A stretch of 64,000 bases of DNA from Paraspadella gotoi. Lineage: Eukaryota > Chaetognatha. This document shows, one piece after another, positions 12,480 through 23,199 of this stretch; position 1 is the first letter of the stretch; the number at the start of each line of letters is the position of its first letter. The position numbers and the translations under genes were made by a program. The notes beneath the pieces were generated by a model that was given only the letters and a program-made list of their open reading frames with translations, searched no databases and was not told the origin of the DNA. The stretch is from the NCBI GenBank assembly GCA_051294375.1, contig CM119267.1, positions 23,781,003-23,845,002 on the forward strand. Reading direction: 5' to 3'.

Positions 12480-12665
12480 TTTATGGAGAAGAAGAGCAGA
12501 GAGAGAGAGAGCAGAGAGAGAGAGAGAGCGAGAGAGAGAGAGAATAGAGAAATTGTAATATTCAAATGGAAACTGGGCAAAACCAATACAAATTAACGAA
12601 AATGTATCATCAGCTCGCTCTCTCTCTCTCTCTTCTCTCTCTCTTCTCTCTTTCTCTCTCCCTTT
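12480..12665. repeat. (GA)n and (CT)n pair
   Basis: A GA tract at 12495-12545 and a CT tract at 12616-12662 lie about 70 bp apart and could pair. They mirror the CT/GA pair around 4150-4500. Confidence 0.85.
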
Positions 12666-12930
12666 TTGCCCGCGGAGTCACTTAAGCAGCGAATTGTAAT
12701 AGTACAAAGATGTCTCTCCTACTTTGAAAACTCAAGGGAAACAAGAATACACAAATGAACAATTGGGGATTTTTTGCGAAATCTAGTTAAAATAAAAAGA
12801 CAAAGGAACTTTTATTGGAACTTTGAATAATTATGATTTTTTTCATTGAATTTGAAAACTTGTAGAAATCAGCCACGGTGATAACGTAACTATTTTTCGG
12901 AATACGTATTTAAAATATAAAAATATATCA

Positions 12931-13595
12931 TCATACAGGAGATACAGAGTGAACCGGATCAGAAGTCGAGGAAGCGAAATCACGAAAGGATCGGCTTACT
13001 GATACAAGGATGGAACCGATCGGAGGCTCGAAAGAAATACCAAAATGGAATCGGCTCCTCTGAATATGACGAGACTAAGGGAAGCGGCCAATGAGCGAAG
13101 AGGCTGTCAAATTTACAATGTCTTCTTATATTTGTTAATGTGTAGATTTGTTTGTATTAGTCAAATTTGACAGCCAGTCTGTATCTGTTTTTGTATCAAT
13201 AATAATATATACCGAACTTATGGTTAACGTTTCAAACCTGGTCTAATTTAACTTAAAGTGTGACTAGGACGATGTATTGCGACACGAGCCGACACTCTCT
13301 TCCAAGAAAAAGAGAAATCAGGTCCATATACCACGACCGACCTCATAAAACTATGCTTTCTCCCCGAGCCATAGCCGGCTGAAGAAAGGGGCCGCGATAG
13401 CCAGCCACAGGCACCGCAACAAATGAAAGACGGTAGCAGCCACCGCGAGGATCTCGACTACTCAGTACGTTCGAAATCACGGGAGCTCTCTTAAGCAATG
13501 CCCAATTGGAGACGATCAAGCGGCAAGTGACACGCAAATCCTTACGCTAATCAGGTGCGAATTGTAAAAAAAAATGACCAACAACTACGCACCGA
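12931..13595 (+). other. Leader or possible LTR remnant of a retroelement
   Basis: This GC-richer sequence begins abruptly where the inverted arm ends. It contains a 13-bp perfect inverted repeat (13102-13114 and 13163-13175) and an AATAATA stretch near 13198-13204. Its position before the gag/pol-like fragments suggests an LTR or 5' leader. I could not find a second copy downstream, so an LTR pair is not demonstrated. Confidence 0.35.
13102..13175. repeat. 13-bp perfect inverted repeat
   Basis: GGCTGTCAAATTT (13102-13114) is the complement of AAATTTGACAGCC (13163-13175) across a 48-base spacer. It may be a cruciform or regulatory element of the retroelement leader. No function can be assigned. 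Confidence 0.7.
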
Positions 13596-13910
13596 ATGAA
13601 TAAAAGATTCGACGAATACCGGACGAAGCTGGCACAAAAATGGATGAAATTCTCAATGGATGAAATCAATGATGTCCCGCGCGGACAAACCGGCGCTGAC
13701 GTCCAACACACGACTGAACCTCCATCTACTCAGACTCCATCCGAGCCACCATCTGAACCCTCTACCTACCAGCCCGGCCGCCCTCGCCGTCGCCTGCAAG
13801 CGGTCACCCTGCAAACTGAGGCTTTTACCAAAGCCAAACTTCTAGTAAAAGGCTTTCAATCACCAGAAGAATCCGCCTCGGAAAGCGGAAGAAGCGATCC
13901 GCCGTCATAA
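13596..13910 (+). pseudogene. Gag-like open segment (104 codons)
   Basis: An open frame starting at ATG 13596 and lying upstream of the protease. The N-terminal third is charged and helical-looking (many K, D, E and R). The middle (about residues 38-70) is rich in P, S, T and E. The end carries basic residues followed by acidic serine-rich sequence. Retrotransposon Gag proteins are often like this, but no capsid homology or CCHC zinc knuckle is visible. The call depends on position ahead of pol. It could instead be a chance open frame; a stop follows at 13908. Confidence 0.3.
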
Positions 13911-13964
13911 TACGCGCCGTTCGAGCAAGGAGAGCTTGATCACCGTTAGACACACGGTTGGGCC

Positions 13965-14500
13965 ATGCCGCATGATCTCGCCATCCTGCCATCAAACTGG
14001 AAAAGAGGAGGAGGCGACGAATCTCCGGAGGATTTTCTTCGTAGCTTCTACCGGGCTTTCAAAAGGACTCCCCTTCGCCGGAACAGGTTGACCAGCAACT
14101 TTCGGGCCCTCCTTGCGGCGAGACAAGGTCGCGAACAGGTTCTTTGGAACCCCGCATCAACCAAATCCTGTGGCTTGGGACTGCGCGCATTGTGCGAGGC
14201 TCCTCGGTCCCGGCATCGCGGAGGCTCTCGCCGAAGCAAAGATCGAGGTGGACCCCGCAGGTCTCATGCCAATATGGTCTCGCCCTCGTCAATGCCGCGA
14301 AAAGAAATTTCGAGGGCGGTAAGAGAAAAGGAACAGAGCATCATACCGACTACGTTGCCCAGATGCCTGGTGGAGCCATGGAACCCTATGTACCGGGATA
14401 CGTCGGAGACCAGAAATGGACCCAAATGCTTGAGAGAGGCGAACCCCGTCCGGCAAAGCAATTGAATATAAATTGGCGGGGATTTTAAAGAAAACGGCCG
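13965..14500 (+). pseudogene. Frame-broken segment between Gag-like region and protease
   Basis: Overlapping open frames (13965-14465 and 14144-14488) are rich in R, G, P and E. None stays coherent, and the likely reading switches between frames, as expected for a polyprotein with indels. No motif was recognised. From 14500 to 15650 only short broken frames are seen. This would be the C-terminal Gag or Gag-Pro linker if the element is a Gypsy type. Confidence 0.3.
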
Positions 14501-15661
14501 ACAACTCATCAGAAAATCGTAAGGACGTGTCCGATGACGACAAAGAAAAGCTCATCATGCGCTCGTCCAAAAGTGGCCAAACGGATAAAGACCGCGAGTA
14601 GCAGTGGCCACGGCCGTTTACAAGGAACTGTTCTTCAGGAAATGAACAACATGAATGAAACAGAATAAAGGAACTGAAGAAGACTTAGACCGCACGCGTT
14701 CCAACCAAACTGATCGCCAACCGGACGCGCTTATGAACGCCGCGATCGCGCATGCCAGCGTAACTACGAAAAGGAGATTCGACAAAAGCCGCGACTGGAA
14801 AACGAAAAGGAAAGTAGGATGGCTGCGACGAAAAAAGGGAAGAAAGTCTCCAACACTTTGGAAAGAGACGGGATGTCGTGATGTAAACTACTGAGTTTAA
14901 TACGAGCTCCGCTGATGACTTTGATGTAAATAAAGATGATTCTTATTATCCCTGCGTTGGAATAAACAAGGAGAGTAGAAAGATAAGTAACAGCACAGAC
15001 AAATTCTAAAAGACTCTGTATAAAAAACCTTGGGAGAAAAGGTAGAGAGAGGAACACCAGCGAGTGAAGGACGAAAGAATAGAAACAAAGTCAAAGAATT
15101 AGCCAATAACGGCCACAGATTGAGAGGCAAATCAACTGCTCTAGGATGTAATAAATTTTACTTAAACCCTGGGTGCAGGAGAGATCCTCGCCAACAAATT
15201 TCTCCATAAACTGGGCTGGGCGGTTGGAGTAAAGCTGACCAAGCAGGAAAAAGGGCGATCATAACTAAAGGTCGAAAACCTGTTGCTAAATTATTTAGAA
15301 AAGCCATCCGGACCAAACCAACCAGGATCTCAAACCAAAATCCTAGGTGGAACAACCAACTAAAGCCCAGCAAAGCGAAAAAGTAGGCCCAACCGACGAA
15401 GCGACAGGGTAAGCCTTCCTAAGAAGCTCCGGCCAGCAGGGGATAAAAACAATCCTACTCTACGAAATCATTGCTGGGAGAACAAAATGGCGAATCTCTC
15501 CACCAGGCGACCATCAGGCGAGTGGAATTAGAGTGCCATCCCCCCCTACCAGCCTGAACAATTTTTTGTCACCTCAACCAATACCGACACTACCAAAAAG
15601 ATGAAAAGGACGATGCCACACTCGCTCTCCCGAAATCTAACAAACATCATTAAAGGAAAAA

Positions 15662-15990
15662 GTGGACCTGAGCAGAGACGAACACCGCAAAATATGCGTC
15701 ACACAGGAAAAAACAGCTACATTCCAGCCTGTAAATCGCAGGAGCACAGCAAGCTGCCTGTATGATACAGGGGCATCCGTAAACATGTCCATCGGAAAGT
15801 TTCATCGAAATGGCCTTGTCCGAACCATTACCAGGAACCCCTCTCAGGCTGGTCACAGCCACTGGAACCATCACTCTCACCGAGAGAATAAACTTAAGAA
15901 TCATGTCCAAAAATGACCCTAAAACGGTTTTTTATGTCTCCGCGGAATAGATGATCGAAGACATCATCATAGGAACGGCAGTCACCAACC
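15662..15990 (+). pseudogene. Retropepsin-type aspartic protease (frameshifted)
   Basis: The catalytic motif DTGAS is encoded at 15764-15778 (residues 35-39 of the frame beginning at 15662), preceded by a hydrophobic/aromatic L-Y as in retropepsins. About 65 codons later, in another frame, an I-I-I-G-T stretch (15963-15977) fits the C-terminal hydrophobic-G flap-closing motif of the same family. At least one frameshift separates the two halves. The family processes retroelement polyproteins as a homodimer. The length from DTGAS to IIG is normal. This is the clearest protein signature in the window, but the gene is broken as sequenced. Confidence 0.75.
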
Positions 15991-16699
15991 CGGGCCTCTC
16001 CAGACCAATTGTGGGAGTACACACATCTAACCCAAAGACACGCCTCCAGGTCGCCTCATGGGACCAAGCCCGTACCACTTGTTCGAGAGCAAATACGAGG
16101 CCTTGAAGGGCTGCCATAGGGATGGTTGGCGTCGGGAAAAACGTGGATGAACATCCCAATGGTGCCGATTCACGTCGCCGAACAAAAGCGGAGGGAAGGA
16201 TCATCCTAACCTCACTAAACCATATTGGAAAACGTGGCCAGTACCGGTGGATAATCGAGTCCAGTGATGGAGAGGAAGCACACGTGCAGACGGGGACCAA
16301 CTGAAGAGAAGGAGTTGAAATTTGACGCCCAATGAACCAGGACCCTGGCAAGCAAGACCTCTTAAATAAAACCAATCAGGCAAGATCCGTAACTAGGATT
16401 GAAACAGATCACGCAGCCGAACCAAGTCCAGGCGACTTAACAGGAAAAAAAACCCGTCTCAGGAAGGTAGAAAAGACAATATCCCCGCCAACGACGATAG
16501 TTCATCACAAACCAACGGAAGAAGAGATGCAAAGCAGTCGAGAAGCAGGCCGACCACAGGCGCCAAAAAACATGACGCCCGCGGAAAGGAAGCATTCCTA
16601 AAACCCTTCAAAGACGCTAGACCCGTCTCTCCAAGACAAGGCTCACCTAGTCTGGAAATGTGTGGAAAGTATCGCGAACCGTTTTGTGGAGAAAAATAA

Positions 16700-17400
16700 A
16701 TGAATTCTTGCAGGAAGGCTTCTAATAAATTATATAAAGTTGAACCTCGGTTACACAACCGAAGATTTTACCCAAGCCGAGATTCGCCCAACCAAGGCCC
16801 CAGTATAAAAAGCGCCTTAAAAAGATTATCTCGAATATATGAAAAGGCCGGCATCGCCTGCACAAGAAACGAAGCTTATTCAAACGCCTTCCTATAAAGA
16901 AGCCTGGCCACATTTGCCCGAGGGACAAGACGATAATGAAAGACGAAACCTTTGCAAACAATGGCGACTCATTTGGCGACCCTCTCGTCCGTCAACAATA
17001 ACATTTCGACATACGCCACGGAACCACAGACAATCTCCTCAATCCTGAGCAATACAAGCCACATGAACTGCAATGTCTTCCGTCGACATTCTGGCATGTT
17101 CCACCAGGTTAAACCCTGACCGAGCGCTGCAAACCGTCAAACGACCTTTGCATGGCGCAGCCATCAGACTGGTAGATGAATAAAACTACCAATGGGAGGC
17201 GTTAACAGCGTAAATGTACTCCAGCGACCATGGATGAAATTCTTTCACGACTTGCACCGCAAGTGGGAAGAGCTTTTTAGTTTTGTGGATGACCTCCAAT
17301 ACTCACAGCCAAGTCCCCGAGACATGGCAACAAGACTCAGAGACTACTCAGAGATGCCGAGACGAAACGTCGTCCTCAAATGACGGAAGAGTGTCCTCCT
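16700..17400 (+). pseudogene. Reverse transcriptase fragments (Ty3/Gypsy-like)
   Basis: The motif S-G-M-F-H-Q-V at about 17080-17110 resembles the RT motif A region that follows the first catalytic aspartate. L-Q-R at about 17220 resembles the FQR before motif C. The catalytic pair is D-D in FVDDLQYS (DD at 17288-17293). Several frames are needed to link them, and stops intervene, so the gene is inactive as written. The segment 16700-16900 is a plausible RT N-terminus but carries no diagnostic residues. RT copies the element RNA into DNA within virus-like particles. Position after the protease and before RNase H supports the call. Confidence 0.65.
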
Positions 17401-17539
17401 CAGGAAGGAAGACATCAAGATACTGGTTTCAGCATCTCCAAAAGCAGGCTCCTCCCACAAAAAGAAAAGCTTCAAGCAGTCGAGTTAAGCTGAAAGCTCT
17501 CAAAACGCAAAGGAGCTAAGAGCAATGCTAGCTTCCTTA

Positions 17540-17880
17540 AACTACTACAGATGCTTTACGCTGATTTTCATACATCGCCAACCCTTCATGCCCTAACCTT
17601 ACTCGACAAGAAAGATTCAAGCTCTCCGACAAAACACATCGAGATGCTCCAACCCTTGTTTGACGAAATCAGGCTTGCCCAGGACTAAACTTTTTTAATG
17701 ATGCGAATCAGAAATGGTCATATGAATTTACGCGGACGCTAGTACCAGCGCCATGGGCGGATTATCACCGCCACAGCCGACGGCGTCGAATATCCGCTCT
17801 CATTTCACTCAAAAATCATTCCCCGGGAATACCGAATTAAGCACATCAATGTCTTAGAAACCCTGCCTTTAAATGATGGT
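17540..17880 (+). pseudogene. RT connection and RNase H fragment
   Basis: A stretch at 17610-17690 resembles the thumb/connection region before Gypsy RNase H (a L-D-K-K-D motif, then a helical block). Y-A-D-A-S at 17729-17743 matches the first catalytic aspartate of RNase H, followed by A-M-G-G. After a one-base shift the frame stays open for about 40 codons to about 17880 (E-Y-R-I-K-H-I-N-V-L-E). The I-N-x-L-E ending is also seen in DIRS-type and pararetroviral RNase H, so a tyrosine-recombinase element is an alternative. RNase H degrades the RNA strand of the hybrid. Broken by frameshift. Confidence 0.6.
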
Positions 17881-18071
17881 GCGAAAGTTCAAGGGCTACA
17901 CGTGCGCAGAGGGGTGACTTAGTAACCGATTCCCATACTTTAAAAGAGTAATGGGATTTACAGCATGACGACAACAAATGCTCCCAACAAACGTCTTAAG
18001 ATGATACGGAATCCGGCAAGAATGCCAACAAAGGAAATTATCTGGTGAAAAGCGAAGACAATCGCGACTTC

Positions 18072-18790
18072 TTAACACGATTCACTGAGCAAGGACAGGT
18101 CACACCCTCGACACCCCATTTTTCCCCGCCGCTTCGATGTCGACGGCGATATGAACCAGGATTTGCCGAAAACCAGTACAAGACACGTACCCCAGACATC
18201 TAGATTTAATAACAGGCCATGCACCCACTCTTGCCTTGGTGGCCCAAAACACTGGGAGAGGAAACAAAAGCCTTCAGAACAAAGTTTTTCGAATTGTACG
18301 ACAAAAATTTGCATCAATCAAAACGAACATAGAAAGGTTGTATGGGAAACCAAAGACGAAGGACGCTGACGCCCTTGTCAGAACATATCTGCTAAAACTG
18401 GAGTTTAGGCATCCAGAACTGAAATGTTAGGCGAATGAAGGCATCGCAATCACAAATGATGGAAGAGGACTCGACACGAGAGGCCGGTTGTAAGTTGAAA
18501 GGACATACGGAACGACGACCACGTCGAAACCGAATAAAAATATTTAGGACCATAACTGGACAAGTCAGTCTCATCAGTCGCGAAAATCCGACACGCCCTC
18601 TCCGCCCAGCAAATGAGAACATCCAGACAATCAGCGTAGAGATAGAACTGAGAAAAACCAGACTGAGAGGAAGACCAAAGAAACAAAAGATCGCCAGCCA
18701 TCGCTGGAGCGTGCCAGAGGACTTAGTCATGTCGAGATGCAGAACCAAACGACGCAAGAACGCCACCACGCCATAACAACAACTCACAAG
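18072..18790 (+). pseudogene. Unassigned 3' pol region (integrase expected)
   Basis: Open pieces at 18151-18369, 18236-18430 and 18435-18776 are basic (K and R rich). K-D-A-D-A-L at 18359-18376 resembles the D-A-L motif that closes Gypsy RNase H. No HHCC zinc finger, DDE triad, chromodomain or tyrosine-recombinase R/H-x-x-R/Y signature could be picked out by eye. It should be integrase if the element is Ty3/Gypsy. Frameshifts may hide it. Confidence 0.3.
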
Positions 18791-18799
18791 CCTCAGTGC

Positions 18800-19140
18800 A
18801 AAAATTCATCGAATGGCCCGGCGCAAGAGAGTTAATGATCGACAGAACAATGGAGGCAGACGTCGACGCCTCAGCCCAGAAATAGCAGAGGAAGCAGCGA
18901 ATCCTGACAAGGTTAGAAATAAAACTCATGCCATTAGCGACACGCGTTAGACAATGGCAACAGGAAGACGAGGTATTCAAATCGTCATAAAGGCCTTGCA
19001 ACAAAATGACCGGCTAACGCGAGAGAATGCTAAATGAAAAAATGCAAAAAAAAAGAAAGACTTAACCGAAAAGTACCTTACAAACGTCCTCGCTATCTTG
19101 ACATAACTGAAAACGGGATCCTGATATTAAAAGGTTATAA
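18800..19140 (+). other. Tail of the element before the gap, no motif
   Basis: Mixed-composition sequence with short broken frames. Nothing was recognised. Confidence 0.4.
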
Positions 19141-19165
19141 NNNNNNNNNNNNNNNNNNNNNNNNN
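19141..19165. other. Assembly gap, 25 N
   Basis: Exactly 25 N, separating the pol-like region from a 1.1-kb GC-mixed region. Confidence 0.99.
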
Positions 19166-20270
19166 AAGGCGAGATTCTCTCTGTGGGAATGTGAGGCTGA
19201 GGCAGAAAACCCGTGCAAAGGACTGGGCCTCTGGAAGCGGAAGGCCGAAGCAAGGAGGAAGCGACGAAGAAAGCGCGAAGAAATGAGGAGCGGCCATCCC
19301 CGTTCGATCAAGAACCGTGACTTAAGAATTGAACGTAAAACACGGAAAAATCAAACGATTAGATTCAAAATTAAAAACGATCTAAAAAAATCCTCCCTCC
19401 CTCTTCTAAATTATCCGAAAATTTTAAAAAAAAACATAAAAAATGCACCCTGCAAAAACCCACACCCTGCGGCGGAACCAGAAGAACCCAAAACACCGGT
19501 GGTGAAAAAGGGTGGACGGCGGGAGAGTCTGTGGGGGGCGTTCGATCATAGATTCGGTGTGATTCATTGGCGGAATCTTAGATTCTCTGATCGAACCCCC
19601 CCCCCACGATGCCTTCGAAGCAGTACGAGAAAAAAAGGAACCCGTGCGAGCGCGCCGGGTCGGTGTAAAAAAAAGGACAAGAAAAGAAATAAAATTTCGA
19701 AACAAAAGGAAAGCAGTGAGGGCCATAACAAAAAATATTGCGAAATGACTAAATAAATAAACTCCCCCTCCCGGTGAGCACCGGCCGAAAATCCTCATTT
19801 TCCAAACGCGAAGGATACAACGAACATACTGCCGTTGAAAATCCTCATCTCCTTGCCGAAACCCTTCAAGGGTGGCCTTTCAAATAGTCCACGAGACTTC
19901 CATGCCCTCCCTGCGAACCGGTCATGAGGAAGGATACGCGTCTGGCTGACCGCCCCCCAAAACCGGCGTCGCCGGGTCGTGCGCCGCTTCGGTGTGCCGC
20001 TGCCTGAGAGGCTGGAACCACGGGTAACGGAAACCGGTCTCTGAAGATGCGAAGGAGGAGGGCGGTGGAGGACGCATTGCGTGAAAGTCCCTGTTTCTTC
20101 CCCCGCGCACCTCGGGTCCTCAACCCCCTTGAATTCGACGATTTCGATACGCAATGGCGATCGCCGTGTTGCGTTGCGCAATTGCGGGAAAATATGAAAT
20201 TATGACAAAAAAAAATGCATGAGATCGGTTCTACTCGATTCAATACCTGCCGGGGCGCAATTACTGTGGC
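19166..20270. other. GC-mixed region with strong hairpin; possible element 3' part
   Basis: Open frames on both strands are low quality. The phrase GAAAATCCTCAT occurs twice (about 19788 and 19836). A hairpin is at 19533-19605. Composition matches the retroelement more than the flanks, so this may be its 3' untranslated region or a second insert. No LTR or integrase was recognised. Confidence 0.4.
19533..19605. repeat. Hairpin with G-run / C-run ends
   Basis: GGGGGCGTTCGATCATAGATTC (split as 19534-19544 and 19545-19555) faces GATTCTCTGATCGAAC plus a run of ten C (about 19581-19605). Roughly 20 of 23 stem positions can pair around a ~25-base loop. Confidence 0.6.
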
Positions 20271-20580
20271 CCATGAGGGTCAGTTTCGTTTACGAAAAAC
20301 TAAGTTAATGCGTAAAAAATTTCATTTTTAAAAACGCGCATTTAAAAAAATTTAATTTTAAAAACGTGAAATTCCAAAATTTTAAGAACTATGTACAGAC
20401 TTTCAAATTTTAGATTGATACTAAAAAAGGAAAAATTAATCAAAAATTACTAAAAAGATTTTAAAGAGCTACAGACTGTTTAAAAAACGTTGTATGACGT
20501 GATTATGAAACAGTTTAAGAAATAGAAAATTGAATCAATTCAATCAACAATAATATTGATGAAAAAAAAACAAAAACTTC
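20271..20580. other. AT-rich sequence, no gene seen
   Basis: Runs of AAATTT and AAAACG-type words. No gene or organised repeat was recognised. Confidence 0.5.
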
Positions 20581-20586
20581 AAGAGA

Positions 20587-20630
<44 letters not shown>

Positions 20631-20737
20631 GAGAGAGAGAAGAGAGAGAAGAGAGAGAGAAAAGAGAGAGAGAGAAAAATATATGGGGCGTTAAAGGGTT
20701 GAATAAGGTAAGCGGGGAAAGGGTTGAGAAAGGCGTA

Positions 20738-20819
<82 letters not shown>

Positions 20820-20955
20820 ACGAGGGCGCGAGGCCCCGGTAATGGATTTGGGTGAGGCAAAGCATGAGAGCGCCGGAGATTTCTATTAGAAGATGACGCC
20901 GCCGCCGCCGCCGACTGGAATCCATTGACGACGCCCAAAGATTACCGCCGCGCGC
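20581..20955 (+). repeat. GA-tract block with conserved inserts (copy 2)
   Basis: Direct copy of 7125-7515 with the same unique insert (about 20683-20735), a longer second GA tract (20738-20815) and the same (GCC)n tail (20895-20912). The two copies flank the inverted arm and the retroelement. Confidence 0.85.
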
Positions 20956-21011
20956 TCTCCTCCCCCGAAAGGAATCAATTTAGATTTCCCTCGCCTTTCT
21001 TGTTTTTCCTC

Positions 21012-21105
21012 TGATTGTCTTCGTCGTTGTCGTCGTTGTCGTCGTCGTTGTCGTCGTCGTTGTCTTCGTCGTCGTCGTTGTCTTCGTCGTTGTCGTCGTC
21101 TTCGT
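21012..21105 (-). repeat. (GTC)n-type trinucleotide tract
   Basis: GTCGTCGTTGTCGTC units. On the minus strand it reads as a poly-Asp/Asn/Glu frame, which is a composition effect. It marks the left edge of the 6.1-kb tandem unit. Confidence 0.85.
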
Positions 21106-21474
21106 TGTCTTTCTCTTTTAGAGCCTTTTTATAAGTGTTTACAAACCAAATTAAACTTTTTCTGGCATCTGACATATCCTGGTAAAATGTTCTGCTCCAT
21201 CGCAGTACAAATGCAACAAGTATATTGCTAATATAAACAGATTTAACGATTTCCACCAAAAATTTGACAGAAACGACATCAGCAACAATCAACAATCAAC
21301 ATTTTTTGACAATTTTATATCGACTGCTTGTAAAGCTCTTAATGTTAAAAGCAAAACCAGGTTTCGGTGAATTTTTTTTTCAGCTATCATTCGTGGAACG
21401 AAATAAAAATGTTTTTGAGTGAAAATAAAGTACTAAACGAGAAATAACATTTTGTTTATTATGCAATTGGTAAA

Positions 21475-21582
21475 ATACTCCTCAAATTAGATTAAATACT
21501 CCTCAAATTGGATTAAATACTCCTCAAATTAGATTAAATGCTCCTCAAATTGGATTAAATGCTCCTCAAATTGAATATAAGT
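21475..21582 (+). repeat. 21-bp minisatellite, 5 units
   Basis: Units of TACTCCTCAAATTAGATTAAA, with A/G alternation in the middle (ATTAG/ATTGG). The second copy is at about 27640-27742. Confidence 0.9.
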
Positions 21583-21809
21583 TGATCTTGGTCATTTATT
21601 GAATTTACGTAAATACTACTCCTTTGACGAAAATGGTTCTGCCAGGCGCAGTGATCTCGAATCAGGCCCTGTCATATCGTATCAGGCAAACGATGGAAAG
21701 GCCTGATTCGAAACGAGTCAATCCGAAAAAAAAGTAAAAAAACTCAACTTCGAAGCATAAATGTTGGCTCCTTACGATCTTTTGAATATTTCCAAGTAAA
21801 CAAATATAA

Positions 21810-21856
<47 letters not shown>

Positions 21857-21957
21857 CTAGGTTGCAAGTTTTCCTCAGGTGATCCTTATTCAATGAGAAA
21901 CGAGTAATGCATTCTCTCTTCTCTCTCTCTTCTCTCTCTCTCTCTCTCTCCTCTCTT

Positions 21958-21999
<42 letters not shown>

Positions 22000-22010
22000 T
22001 CAGGACGCAT
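21810..22010. repeat. Facing (GA)n and (CT)n tracts
   Basis: A GA tract (21813-21851) and CT tracts (21912-22000) on the same strand can fold into a long hairpin around about 60 bases. The copy is at 27970-28160. Confidence 0.9.
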
Positions 22011-22404
22011 CAACAATCACATTTCCCTCTCGTTTTTTATGTCGACTTCTCGGACCAAAAGTTCAAAGAACAAGCAGAGAACACCACAGAGAGAAAGAGA
22101 GAGAGAGAGAGAGCGCTCAGATGGCGCTGTTGACGCAACTGCGCCATTACCTTCCGCGTCGGTGAGAGTTTCACTTTTAAATTTAAATTTTGTAAAATCG
22201 TTCAGATCCAGGTTCGTGAAATCCAAGTATATCGTCAGAATAAAAGCCTTCCCCCTGGTGGGTGGCGAGGGGCGACGCTGGGGGGTCATACCTAGGGATA
22301 GCCAAAAACTATATACCTAGGTGTGCCCCTTCTTTCGCCAAAAGGGGAAGCCTTTTTGAGCTACGGTATATCTTATCCAGTTCGTGGGCAAGTTGTGAAG
22401 AATA

Positions 22405-22655
22405 ATGACATTGGATGCTCAATGTTGAATGCTGAATACTGAATGCTCAATGTTGAATGCTAAATACTGAATGCTCAATGTTGAATGGTGATTACTGAAT
22501 GCTCAATGTTGAATGCTGAATACTGAATGCTCAATGTTGAATGCTGAATACTGAATGCTCAATGTTGAATGCTGAATACTGAATGTTCAATGTTGAATGC
22601 TGAATACTGAACGTTCAATGTTGAATGCTAAATACCTAACGCTGAATGCTAATGA
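22405..22655 (+). repeat. 28-bp minisatellite, about 8 units
   Basis: Higher-order units TGAATGCTCAATGTTGAATG + CTGAATAC, themselves made of a TGAATGCT-like subunit. The noisier copy is at 28573-28790. Confidence 0.93.
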
Positions 22656-22739
22656 ATAATGGTTGTGATCGTTTCTTAATGATATGACAATTAATTTATT
22701 TATTTTCAAATCGGGATTTAAAGTATTTATCTACTTGGA

Positions 22740-23199
22740 TATCTTTGTCTTTTTCCTTATTTTTTTTTTTATTTGATTTATCTATTTATATCTATTTTTA
22801 TTCAGTATTTATTTCCTTCTCTCCGACATTTCGATCCAAACGTTTTCCTAATTTTCTCACAGGAATCTTTCTTCTGTCGATCAAAGTTCGCGGATCTCAC
22901 AGGGAAAAAATACACAATTACTTGTCGAGAGGAAAAAAAATCCAAGGAGGAAAAACATCTTTTATTAGATATAAAGAAGACAGAGGGAGAGAGGGAGAGA
23001 GGGAGAGAGGGAGAGAGAAATCGAGTTAAACGACGTCTCTCTATCTCTTTTTTTTTTCCTTTCTTTTTTTTTCCTTTCTTTCTTTTTTTTCTCTTTCTAT
23101 CTTTCTCTGAAACTTTATTACTTTTTAGTTTTTACAAAGGTTTATTCTTTCTTTCTTTCTTTATTTCCTTCTTTCCTACCGCATATCTTTCTTTCTAAA

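Larger units (their letters stand above)
10128..12930 (-). repeat. Inverted copy of 3.9-7.1 kb
   Basis: Read on the minus strand, this arm follows 7085 back to about 3890. 10130-10240 mirrors the GCGGC block. 10284-10560 mirrors 6720-6960. 11330-11410 mirrors 5855-5935. 12240-12470 mirrors 3218-3500 and the matching unit interior. 12670-12930 mirrors 3890-4130. Homology stops near 12930 where the retrotransposon-bearing sequence starts. The differences are mostly indels. The CCGGTCAGAA short tandem repeat at 12030-12080 is clearer here than in the partner. Confidence 0.88.
12931..19140 (+). mobile_element. Decayed Ty3/Gypsy-like LTR retrotransposon
   Basis: Order on the plus strand: possible leader, gag-like open segment, aspartic protease with DTGAS, reverse transcriptase with SGMFHQV, LQR and FVDD motifs, then an RNase H with YADAS. 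That order is the one used by LTR retrotransposons, and the spacing suits a pol polyprotein. The reading frame changes many times and stops interrupt it, so no intact polyprotein exists as sequenced. Indels may be biological decay or uncorrected read errors. No clear integrase HHCC or DDE signature was found, and no LTR pair was established. A Ty3/Gypsy assignment rests on the protease-RT-RNase H order and the FQR-like/VDD spacing. Composition is GC-richer than the flanks. Confidence 0.75.

Noticed and set aside
19424-20243. Minus-strand frames of 124-128 codons (Arg/Pro/Phe-rich)
   Set aside because: Three overlapping frames on the same strand are open at once in GC-rich DNA, no domain is visible, and they lie in the probable tail of the retroelement.
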